DNA of 26,160 nt from positions 1 to 26,160 of IMG/VR virus record IMGVR_UViG_3300042691_020305; one strand, written 5' to 3'. Below are positions 8,022 to 15,284 of the stretch, piece by piece; positions within the stretch are counted from its first letter, which is position 1; every line of letters begins with the position of its first letter. Below the pieces are notes generated by a model. It searched no databases. It was not told the origin of the DNA and saw nothing but the letters and a program-made list of their open reading frames with translations. Position numbers and translations under genes: made by a program. This DNA is from a virus.

Positions 8022-8684
8022 ATGCAAGCAAATAAAATAGCAGATCTTGAAAATCTGATTAATAACGTAAGTGATCCTGTAGTAGTTTTGGTCGCATCCG
8101 ATGGATGTGACAAATTCAAGTCACAGATTATAACAGATTTTGAAGAAAGATTGGCGAAGCAACCAATTCCGATACATTATTATACAATGTGTTATACGGA
8201 AATGTCTCTCCCATTTCCACGACCGTTCACACCGGCTGTGTATTATTTCGCACCAAAAAATCAAGTTCCATTATTTTACCGATTGGCAAATAATATGATG
8301 GTTGATGTGGAAAATGATGTAAAAATAGCAAAAGAAATGATTTCTGGAAAGGATTATAAGCAAGTAGCGATGGATGAAACCACACGACAACAGTACGAAC
8401 AAACAGAAAAAATGTTAGAAACTGAGGATATTTCCAAGTTCCCACCATTGTTCCAACAAATGCGTAATTTGGGTAAAGAGATGTGGGCAACTGGGAAGAA
8501 CGCCGTGAAGGGATTACCCGTACTGGTAAGTGCAGATGTGGCATTCGTCCGGTTCAGTATGTGCGAATCGTGCGAATTTCTTAAAAATGACAGTCGATGT
8601 GAGAAATGTGGTTGTTTTATGAAAACAAAAACGCAATTAGCCTCGGCTTCTTGTCCAATTGGTAAGTGGGCAAGTACTGTCTAA
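8022..8684 (+). CDS. Thioredoxin-like N-terminus with C-terminal six-Cys zinc-ribbon-like domain
   Basis: The N-terminal ~90 residues of this 220-residue protein alternate strand and helix, with C29 at a helix start (ASDGCDKF) and a FTPAVYYF segment resembling the cis-Pro strand of thioredoxin folds. The usual CxxC is absent. A charged helical linker follows (100-165). The C-terminus holds C181xxC184, C193xxC196xC198 and C211 in CESCEFLK...CEKCGCFM...SCPIGKW, a metal-binding motif I associate with structural or accessory proteins of T4-like phages. GAGG at 8008-8011 may serve as ribosome-binding site. It sits between the DUF6065 gene and the collagen-like gene and may be virion-associated or act in maturation of the fibre. 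Function is not established. Confidence 0.6.
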   Translation: MQANKIADLENLINNVSDPVVVLVASDGCDKFKSQIITDFEERLAKQPIPIHYYTMCYTEMSLPFPRPFTPAVYYFAPKNQVPLFYRLANNMMVDVENDVKIAKEMISGKDYKQVAMDETTRQQYEQTEKMLETEDISKFPPLFQQMRNLGKEMWATGKNAVKGLPVLVSADVAFVRFSMCESCEFLKNDSRCEKCGCFMKTKTQLASASCPIGKWASTV

Positions 8685-8698
8685 GTAAAATAGTGTGA

Positions 8699-8706
8699 TA
8701 TTTATA
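8699..8706. promoter_or_regulatory. Intergenic TATTTATA motif upstream of the collagen-like gene
   Basis: The octamer lies in the sequence GTGATATTTATATGA, 33 bases before the ATG. Its reverse complement, TATAAATA, is the exact T4 late-promoter consensus. The same octamer occurs in two other gaps (6638-6645 and 11718-11725). Whether it works as a promoter element in + orientation, as an antisense late promoter, or not at all cannot be settled from sequence. Confidence 0.35.
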
Positions 8707-8739
8707 TGATAGTACTTACCTCATAAAATATCATACATT

Positions 8740-9588
8740 ATGCCGCAATTTTTCCCACTAGGAACACCAGTTACAGCCAGCGTTGCATCATATGCACGAT
8801 ATACGTACAGTGCATCAATCGCAGTCAATGCAAATGTATTGTCCGCATCATACGCCTCAGGGTCAAGTGGACCGACAGGACCATCAGGACCAACGGGGCC
8901 AACAGGAGTAATAGGAATATCTGTAACGGGGCCAACAGGGTCTACAGGCCCAACCGGACCAACCGGACCAACTGGTATAGGTGCAACGGGTGTTTCTGGT
9001 GTAGTAGGAGTACAAGGTGTATCAGGTATAACAGGACCAGTAGGGCCTACGGGACCAGTAGGACCAACCGGTGCAACAGGACCAACGGGTGTAATTGGCA
9101 TAACTGGTCCAAGTGGACCTACGGGAGTTGGTGCAATTTTATCGGGAAGTACAGGACCAACAGGACCAACAGGTGCTACGGGAGCAACAGGTGCACAAGG
9201 ACCAACAGGAACAACCGTTGGAGTAATAGGTATAACAGGACCAAATGGACTAGCAAATGTACAAGGTGCAACTGGTCCAACCGGTGCACAGGGTGTTGGT
9301 GCGGTAGGGGCAACAGGACCAACAGGACCACACGGTGCAACAGGGCCTGTTGGAGCAACAGGACCAACAGGCCCGGCGGCAACAACCGGTGCGGCAGGAA
9401 CGGGAGGGGTCACGGGTACTCAAGGTCCGTCTGGTGACGCAGGACCGCGTGGAGTAGATGCACCTTGTCCAGTTGGTACTGTAACGTGTATTTCTTTAAC
9501 ACCAACCAATACCAATGTATACGGATTGGTATGTGCAACGTCACCCGCAGGTTGTATAGGAACATTCGTATGTCCACCTACATTATAA
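8740..9588 (+). CDS. Collagen-like (Gly-Pro-Thr) fibre protein
   Basis: The 282-residue protein has three parts. Residues 1-40 form a non-collagenous head rich in Ala, Ser, Tyr and Val. Residues 41-239 are Gly-X-Y repeats with 17 Gly-Pro-Thr triplets plus many GAT, GPS and GPV, broken by short interruptions such as GISVTG, GAILSG and GTTVG. Residues 240-282 form a tail with five cysteines. There is no lysine anywhere. Prolines sit mostly at X and threonines at Y, as in the glycosylated Bacillus BclA collagen region and in vestimentiferan worm cuticle collagen, where Y-position Thr carries sugars that stabilise the triple helix. It is probably a trimeric virion fibre or decoration. No good Shine-Dalgarno precedes the ATG. 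It ends the block that begins with the glycosyltransferases and oxygenase, making it the leading candidate substrate. Confidence 0.9.
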   Translation: MPQFFPLGTPVTASVASYARYTYSASIAVNANVLSASYASGSSGPTGPSGPTGPTGVIGISVTGPTGSTGPTGPTGPTGIGATGVSGVVGVQGVSGITGPVGPTGPVGPTGATGPTGVIGITGPSGPTGVGAILSGSTGPTGPTGATGATGAQGPTGTTVGVIGITGPNGLANVQGATGPTGAQGVGAVGATGPTGPHGATGPVGATGPTGPAATTGAAGTGGVTGTQGPSGDAGPRGVDAPCPVGTVTCISLTPTNTNVYGLVCATSPAGCIGTFVCPPTL

Positions 9589-9600
9589 TAAAGAGGATTT

Positions 9601-9825
9601 ATGTCAGAAAATTTAGAGTCTACAGAACAAAAGGAAGTATTAGAAGTACAAGTACCGTTAGCAATTAAGCAGCTGATTGATAAGCATTATGAAACTGTTG
9701 AAAAATCATTAAATGAGTTACAAAATGCTAACGTAGAAATGATGCGTATCTTAAACATTCTTCCACAAGATGGATGGCGGTTGGATATTCAAACTTACAA
9801 ATATATTAAGCAAACCGTGAAGTAA
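9601..9825 (+). CDS. Small hypothetical protein, helical
   Basis: The 74-residue acidic/helical protein begins MSENLEST, has a predicted helix pair with a heptad-like pattern (AIKQLIDKHYETVEKSLNELQNANVEMMRIL) and ends in a Trp/Tyr-containing segment. I do not recognise a family. A clear Shine-Dalgarno (AGAGGA, about 9591-9596) precedes the ATG. Its TAA overlaps the ATG of the helicase gene (TAATG), so the two are probably translated together. It might be an accessory factor of the helicase, but nothing in the sequence proves this. Confidence 0.65.
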   Translation: MSENLESTEQKEVLEVQVPLAIKQLIDKHYETVEKSLNELQNANVEMMRILNILPQDGWRLDIQTYKYIKQTVK

Positions 9826-11717
9826 TGCAATTACACCCATCGGCAGAAAATGTTATCTTTACATGGGGAAGATTTAAAGGACACTCCTTAGCCTACGTGG
9901 CAAGGAGTGTTCCTTCTTATTTGGAGTGGATGTCTGGACAAGAAGGATTACCAGACGACTGGCGTATCGCAGCAGCAAAAACTATGTTGGGTGAAGATAT
10001 CAGTAGTTTAAATCTACCCAGAACAAATAAATTAAATATTTCGTACAAAGATATTCCACAAAAAACAAATGATAATATAGAAGTTTTTCTTGTTGATAAG
10101 AAAACTGCAGCGGTGGTCATGCCCTATAATAAAAATTTATTAGAAAAATTTAAATATGAAATAGACGGAAGAAAATGGAATCCGGATGAAAAACAGTGGG
10201 AATTTCCTTTGGTTCATCTTCCAAAGTTTTTTTCTGTATTTTCTAATATTAAGTGTAAACAAGATGTATTAGATAAATTGGAACAATTGAAATCTCGTAG
10301 ACAAGAATTGGACGAAATTCGACAGAAAGAAGATACGGATTTCACGATACCAGGACTAAAACTCAACCTGTATCCATATCAAAAGGTCGGGGTGCAATTC
10401 GTCGATAGAGCAGGTGGTCGATGTTTAATTGCCGACGCACCTGGTCTTGGTAAAACTGTTCAAGCCATTGCTTATGCACAACTACACAAACTTAAGACAA
10501 TTATAGTATGTCCGTTGTCAGTAGTTATTAATTGGCAACGAGAAATTAAAAAATTTACTGGGAAGGATAGTACAATATGGGATTCTAAAGGATATGACGG
10601 TAAACTCGGAAATCAGTTTCATATTACACATTATGATGCTGTGTCTAAAAATTCTCATTGGCTTCGTGATCAAAAATTCGATTTACTTGTGTGTGACGAG
10701 GCGACCTATCTTAAGAACCGTCAAACAATTCGTGCAAAATCTATCCTTGGTTCTTGGAAAGAGCGCAGGAAATATCCTGGAGTAAAAACAAAATATAGCA
10801 TATTTCTAACAGGTACTCCTGTCATGTCTCGTCCTATTGAGGCATTTAGTTTACTGAACTTTTTGGATAAGGAACGATTTAATAATTTTTATCATTTTGT
10901 TGAACGATACGGTGGATGGAAAGGAGAATTACCTCGTAATCTTCAAGACCTTCATGACCGTACAAAAGATTTGGTAATTCGAAGAAAGAAAGAGGAAGTA
11001 TTGGTCGAATTCCCTAAAAAACAACGAAATGATTTATATGTGGAATTAAACAAAGACGAACAAAAAGAATATCAGAAATTATTAAAAGAAGTGTTTGGTC
11101 AGTGGAAATTGACAGGTAAACCATCAGTTACGCACATGCCAAAACTTCAGGGATTCTTGATAGAAAAGAAACTTCCCCGATTGATGGAAATGATTGATGA
11201 GTTTATAGATAATGATAGAGGAATTTTAATATTTAGTAACTATCTGGCACCACTAAAGTTATTAACAGAACATTATGGGGACAAAGCTGCGCTACTGACA
11301 GGAGAAATGTCCAGAATAGAACGACAAAATACTATTGATAGATTGACTAGCGGACAAGCTAAAATTGGATGCTTCAGTATTACTGCGGCCGGAATGGGAA
11401 TTGACGGATTACAGCATGTCATAGATACTGTAGTATTTTTAAATATGGACTGGACTCCTGCAAATCACGAACAGGCGGAAGACCGTACCCATCGAATTGG
11501 ACAAAAATCCAAAGTTCAAGCATATTATATGATATGTCAAGATACTATAGACGAATATATGCGAGATATTTTACGAGAAAAGCAACAAGTGGCGGATTTA
11601 ATAGTAGATGGGTCATTAGTTACCCCAGAAAGTAATAAATCTTTCTTTAAGGAATTTGTTCGTCGTATTAATAGTGCTTATGAAGGTGGTTTTACCGATG
11701 AAAACATCGATACGTGA
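9825..11717 (+). CDS. SNF2-family helicase with HARP-like domain (SMARCAL1-like)
   Basis: The first ~50 residues of this 630-residue protein (FTWGRFKGHSLAYVARSVPSYLEWM) resemble the small DUF3820-type module seen near exonuclease or helicase domains. Residues 86-142 resemble the HARP DNA-binding domain of SMARCAL1, with NKNLLEKFKYEIDGRKWNPDEKQWEFP. The SNF2 core follows: Walker A DAPGLGKT (204-211), motif II CDEAT (290-294), motif III FLTGTPV (327-333) and motif VI EDRTHRIGQ in the C-terminal half. SMARCAL1 anneals RPA-bound single strands and remodels stalled forks. A phage version could do this opposite gp32, a role filled by UvsW in T4. The start overlaps the upstream stop. The SNF2 call is firm; the annealing function is inferred. 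Confidence 0.88.
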   Translation: MQLHPSAENVIFTWGRFKGHSLAYVARSVPSYLEWMSGQEGLPDDWRIAAAKTMLGEDISSLNLPRTNKLNISYKDIPQKTNDNIEVFLVDKKTAAVVMPYNKNLLEKFKYEIDGRKWNPDEKQWEFPLVHLPKFFSVFSNIKCKQDVLDKLEQLKSRRQELDEIRQKEDTDFTIPGLKLNLYPYQKVGVQFVDRAGGRCLIADAPGLGKTVQAIAYAQLHKLKTIIVCPLSVVINWQREIKKFTGKDSTIWDSKGYDGKLGNQFHITHYDAVSKNSHWLRDQKFDLLVCDEATYLKNRQTIRAKSILGSWKERRKYPGVKTKYSIFLTGTPVMSRPIEAFSLLNFLDKERFNNFYHFVERYGGWKGELPRNLQDLHDRTKDLVIRRKKEEVLVEFPKKQRNDLYVELNKDEQKEYQKLLKEVFGQWKLTGKPSVTHMPKLQGFLIEKKLPRLMEMIDEFIDNDRGILIFSNYLAPLKLLTEHYGDKAALLTGEMSRIERQNTIDRLTSGQAKIGCFSITAAGMGIDGLQHVIDTVVFLNMDWTPANHEQAEDRTHRIGQKSKVQAYYMICQDTIDEYMRDILREKQQVADLIVDGSLVTPESNKSFFKEFVRRINSAYEGGFTDENIDT

Positions 11718-11725
11718 TATTTATA
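11718..11725. promoter_or_regulatory. Intergenic TATTTATA motif upstream of the baseplate block
   Basis: The octamer sits in GTGATATTTATATAC, directly after the helicase stop and 31 bases before the first baseplate gene. The flanks GTGA...TAT match those of the copy at 8699. It is the only evident signal before the long tail-gene run, so it is a candidate transcription start element for that block. Its reverse complement is TATAAATA, and orientation is uncertain. Confidence 0.38.
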
Positions 11726-11756
11726 TACAAGTATTTACAATACAAGGAGTTATTTT

Positions 11757-12500
11757 ATGACAAATGTTACATTTCCTACCGAAGTAATTGATCTTCCAAG
11801 TAAAGGAAAGTTTTACCCACAAGGACATCCACTATCTAGTGGGCAAGTTGAATTAAAATATATGACCGCTAAGGAAGAAGATATTTTAACATCAACCAAT
11901 TTAATTCAAAAAGGTGTCGTATTGGATAAACTGGTAGATAGTTTGGTAGTCACCAAAGGAATTACCCACGAGGATTTTTTATTAGGAGATTTGAACGCGG
12001 TATTGGTGGCAGCACGTATTATGGGATATGGTAAAGATTATGAAATTAATGTTACGTGTCCAAAGTGTGAAAAACAACAAGAATGCGTAGTAGATCTTAC
12101 ACAATTAGATACAAAAGAATCAACGAACGAAGATGTATCGGTGACACTTCCAGCCAGTGGTAAAACTGTAACGGTACGTTTCATGACACGAAAGTTGGAA
12201 AAGGACATTGATAAGGAATTAACGGCTATTAAAAAACTAGGATTACAAGTGGAACCAGAAACAACCACTCGTCTTCGATATGTAATTTCTGAAGTTGATG
12301 GATCAAAAGATTCCAAGGTTATTCGAGATACTGTAGAAAATATGTTGGTACGTGATACTCGTGCATTACGTGAATTTTTGAAAAACGTAACTCCTGATGT
12401 AAATTTTGAAAGTACATTCACATGTGCAGAGTGTTCGCATAGTGATACGTTACCGATTAGTCTCGGCATCAACTTTTTTTGGCCTGACGCAAGAGTATAG
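11757..12500 (+). CDS. 26: Baseplate hub assembly protein, T4 gp26-like
   Basis: This 247-residue protein matches the T4 baseplate family that includes gp26. It has an N-terminal IDLPSKGKFYP motif, MTAKEEDILTS (36-46), a central region ending in two cysteine pairs (C101/C104 in CPKC and C223/C226 in CAEC) that likely bind zinc, and a C-terminal NFFWP. The family initiates or forms part of the central baseplate hub. It is the first gene of the tail block, is preceded by a strong AAGGAG, and is followed by a small gene and the tape measure as in the T4 26-51-27-28-29 order. A run of seven T residues just before its stop lies where the downstream +1 frame is open, which may permit frameshifting. 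Confidence 0.8.
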   Translation: MTNVTFPTEVIDLPSKGKFYPQGHPLSSGQVELKYMTAKEEDILTSTNLIQKGVVLDKLVDSLVVTKGITHEDFLLGDLNAVLVAARIMGYGKDYEINVTCPKCEKQQECVVDLTQLDTKESTNEDVSVTLPASGKTVTVRFMTRKLEKDIDKELTAIKKLGLQVEPETTTRLRYVISEVDGSKDSKVIRDTVENMLVRDTRALREFLKNVTPDVNFESTFTCAECSHSDTLPISLGINFFWPDARV

Positions 12501-12507
12501 GCTCAAT

Positions 12508-12678
12508 ATGCATAAAGTCATCTTTTCTATGGTGTATTATGGGAAGGGTGGGTTTACATTTGAAAACATATATAATATGCCTGTGTTCTTGCGCGGCTTC
12601 TATTTGAAACAAATGAACGACGCGGTGGAAAAAGCAAATACCGAAATGGAAAAGTCTATGAAAAAATCAAATCGATGA
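12508..12678 (+). CDS. Small protein between gp26-like and tape measure genes
   Basis: The 56-residue protein MHKVIFSMVYYGKGGFTFEN... contains an aromatic/Gly-rich N-terminal half, a NMPVFLRGFY motif and a charged helical tail. The ATG at 12508 is chosen because it follows the gp26-like stop by seven bases; the same frame is open upstream to an ATG at 12406 inside the previous gene, which looks like a shadow. It occupies the position of T4 gene 51 or of the tail assembly chaperones that usually precede tape measures, though T4 gp51 is far larger. I do not know a defined family. No strong ribosome-binding site is seen, consistent with coupling or frameshift expression. Confidence 0.6.
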   Translation: MHKVIFSMVYYGKGGFTFENIYNMPVFLRGFYLKQMNDAVEKANTEMEKSMKKSNR

Positions 12679-12685
12679 GATTTAA

Positions 12686-15271
12686 ATGGCACCAATAGAT
12701 GATGAAGTTAGAAAATTAGAACTTGAACAATTAGCAAAGCAAGCTAGAAGTTTGTCGGATGCGTTATCCAAAAATGTATCTGCTGCAAATTCGGGATTGG
12801 CAACATTACTTACATTGAATGCCAAAAGAAAATTGCAAGTACAATCACTAACAGAAGAATTTAAGGTACTGAATGCAACACGTACGGTTAATCAAACTAG
12901 ATTGACGGAACTACGTAACGATATAATACGTTTACGTGCAAAGGCGAGTTTAACTAAAGCAGAAGAAGCAGAATTACGAAATTCAATATTATCTTTTCAA
13001 CGAGTTAGAAATTCTAACAAAGATCTAGCAGCACAAGCTTTGATTAATAGAGCAGAGTTGAAAAATAGTAATTTTGAAATGATAAGTAGTGCTTCTCAAG
13101 TTTTAGCGCAGGGAATGACAGCTGCTGCACAAGGATTACGTACTTTGATGAATAAAATTTATCAAATACAACAAGATATCGGTGTACAGATTGGCACTGC
13201 AACAGAAATATATAAAAGTGCAATCATGGCGAGTATTGGATCATATTTTAGTTTAACCAAACCTATATTAGATCCAGAAGATATTACTAACGCATACAAA
13301 GCATTCATAGAAGAATTTGGTACTATATTAGCTCCAGATGAAGCAGAAAAAATTGCAGTAATGGCAAAACGTGCAGGTACTAGTGCGGCAATTCTAGTTA
13401 AGGCAGAACGTGCATTTTTGACAGCAGGTGGAAGTCTTGCTACTATGCAAAAAACGTACGCAGATGAATTCGTACGAGCAGGATTGACGGAAGCGGCAGC
13501 ATTAAAATTTGCAGCAGAAAACGCAAATTTGGTTGCAATTGCAGGATCTAAATATGCGTCGGAATTAGCACGTGCAGCAGCATATACCGCACGTATCGGA
13601 GTATCATTAAGTAAAACAGAACAGTTCGCAGATAATTTCGTTGCAGACTTTGAAGGAGCATTGGAACGGTTTGCCGAACTAAGTGCATTGGGTGTCAATG
13701 TAGAGTTTAATACAATGGCACAAGCAGTAGCTCGTGGACCACAAGAAGTCGTTAATGAATTATCTCGTCAATTGGGTGGTAATAAAGCAGTATTAACAGA
13801 ATTACAAAATAATCGATTCCTTAAAGTTGCATTAGAACGTGACTTGGGATTGAATATAGCGGAAATAACACGTATTGCACGAGGTGAAGAAGCACTACCG
13901 GCACAAAAAACAGTAGAAGAACAGCAAGTTGATTTATTATCAAAAATATTAGAAGTATTGTCAAAAGGTGCACAAATAAGTAAGTTCGCTACTGCTGCAT
14001 TAAGTGGTGCCGCAGCTGGCGCACGATTGGGAATGATGGTACCGGGGGTGGGAATGCCAGTCGGGGCTATCGCAGGTGGTGTTCTTGGCGGTATAACATC
14101 ATTGTTTGGTGGGATGGCACAGGGAGGACTAGTCACAGGTCCAGGTACATCTACTAGTGATAGTGTACCCAAAATGTTATCTAGTGGAGAATACGTATTG
14201 AGTTCCGATGCAGTACGTAACGTAGGAACGGATACATTGAATAAATTAAATACTGGCAAATTCCCAGTGGACCAGTTACCGTCAAAACCAAAATCAAAAA
14301 CACTTATTGATACTTTGATTGCAATCAGTGGTGGTGGAAATCCTACCATTTCTAGAGAAAATGAATTTGAAAATATTCCCGAAACTCTTAAAAATAAAAT
14401 ACTTTCTGACTTCAAAAATAGAGGTTATAATAGATTAACGGGTATATTAGAAGGACGCCGTGCCTCATATAATTCTATTAAAGATCGAATTTATATACCA
14501 AAGGCTGCGGGAGATATAAATAACCTACCAACGGATTCCCCAATTAGAAGAATATTAATTCATGAATTTATGCATAGAAGAGATGCGAAGGGAATGGGAC
14601 TACCAGAAAAAATGTTATTATTTCCAACTGAAATGAGAAATAAACTTAGAATGAATGATACGTCAGATTCTAATTATGGTCAGGTGAATAAAGCAGAAGC
14701 ATACGCTGTTGCCGGTGAAACCGCAATGAACATGCTAGACGCTGCAGAATATTTGAAATCTACATTTGGTATGGACGTAGCAAAAGTTACATCACGTAAA
14801 AATTTTCTTAACAATTTAGTACGTAAAGAAATGAGATATCCTGGAACAGGAACTATACTCATGGATTTATTACAAACTCCTGAATTTTCCAATAATCCAT
14901 TACATGAGATTATTTTTGGTAAAACGAAAAAATCACCATCAATATTGGATTCATTTGTTAAAAAATATCACAACGGTGGAATGGTGGGAGGTACGGGGGA
15001 AGTACCAGCAATGTTAAATGCCGGTGAATATGTTGTTAACCCCAAATCCACACAAGCGTATGGAACTGAATTTTTGAATAATATTAACAAGGGTGTATAT
15101 ACACCACAAGCAGCAACAACAGAAACTAATGTAAATGTAGACATGTCATCATTAGAAACAAAACTAGACAAATTGGTGAAGTCTTTATCTGGTATGAAAG
15201 TTGAGATGGATGGACATACCACCGGTCATATTTCGTGGAATGCAGCACGATCCCCTATTCGTACTTTATAA
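12686..15271 (+). CDS. Tape measure protein (gp29 position) with inserted HExxH metallopeptidase-like domain
   Basis: The 861-residue protein begins with long coiled-coil-prone helices (1-170), continues with Ala-rich helical repeats to about 435, and has a Gly/Ala-rich hydrophobic stretch (436-478). A typical tape-measure tail motif follows: GGLVTGPGTSTSDSVP...GEYV (480-503). Residues ~550-750 are a separate domain with HEFMH (626-630), a zinc-peptidase HExxH signature, and NKAEAYAVAGE (668-678), a possible third Glu ligand. The tape-measure motif then recurs as GGMVGGTGEVP...GEYVV (764-783), so the protease-like domain lies between two motif copies. Tape measures set tail length and are ejected with the DNA. 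A peptidase could process it or aid entry. Position after gp26-like and before gp48-like genes supports the call. Confidence 0.82.
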   Translation: MAPIDDEVRKLELEQLAKQARSLSDALSKNVSAANSGLATLLTLNAKRKLQVQSLTEEFKVLNATRTVNQTRLTELRNDIIRLRAKASLTKAEEAELRNSILSFQRVRNSNKDLAAQALINRAELKNSNFEMISSASQVLAQGMTAAAQGLRTLMNKIYQIQQDIGVQIGTATEIYKSAIMASIGSYFSLTKPILDPEDITNAYKAFIEEFGTILAPDEAEKIAVMAKRAGTSAAILVKAERAFLTAGGSLATMQKTYADEFVRAGLTEAAALKFAAENANLVAIAGSKYASELARAAAYTARIGVSLSKTEQFADNFVADFEGALERFAELSALGVNVEFNTMAQAVARGPQEVVNELSRQLGGNKAVLTELQNNRFLKVALERDLGLNIAEITRIARGEEALPAQKTVEEQQVDLLSKILEVLSKGAQISKFATAALSGAAAGARLGMMVPGVGMPVGAIAGGVLGGITSLFGGMAQGGLVTGPGTSTSDSVPKMLSSGEYVLSSDAVRNVGTDTLNKLNTGKFPVDQLPSKPKSKTLIDTLIAISGGGNPTISRENEFENIPETLKNKILSDFKNRGYNRLTGILEGRRASYNSIKDRIYIPKAAGDINNLPTDSPIRRILIHEFMHRRDAKGMGLPEKMLLFPTEMRNKLRMNDTSDSNYGQVNKAEAYAVAGETAMNMLDAAEYLKSTFGMDVAKVTSRKNFLNNLVRKEMRYPGTGTILMDLLQTPEFSNNPLHEIIFGKTKKSPSILDSFVKKYHNGGMVGGTGEVPAMLNAGEYVVNPKSTQAYGTEFLNNINKGVYTPQAATTETNVNVDMSSLETKLDKLVKSLSGMKVEMDGHTTGHISWNAARSPIRTL
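14348..14920 (+). other. HExxH metallopeptidase-like domain inside the tape measure gene
   Basis: This segment encodes roughly residues 555-745. ILIHEFMHRRDAKG gives two His and the catalytic Glu; a Glu about 40 residues later in AEAYA is a plausible third zinc ligand. The local sequence is richer in charged residues and less Ala-rich than the surrounding tape measure. Boundaries are approximate and catalytic activity is not shown. Confidence 0.6.
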
Positions 15272-15284
15272 TCGGTGATATATT

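Noticed and set aside
8721-9413. Long minus-strand frame rich in Gly-Pro-Val and Ala-Pro.
   Set aside because: It is the antisense reading of the Gly-Pro-Thr repeats; the + strand frame has a coherent head, collagen region and Cys tail and fits the all-plus gene layout.
5902-9588. Simple animal-style hydroxylysine glycosylation of the collagen-like protein.
   Set aside because: The collagen-like protein has no lysine residues, so this exact reaction cannot occur on it.
13162-14415. Two long minus-strand frames under the tape measure gene.
   Set aside because: They mirror the Ala-rich tape measure codons and show no recognisable domain or start signals.
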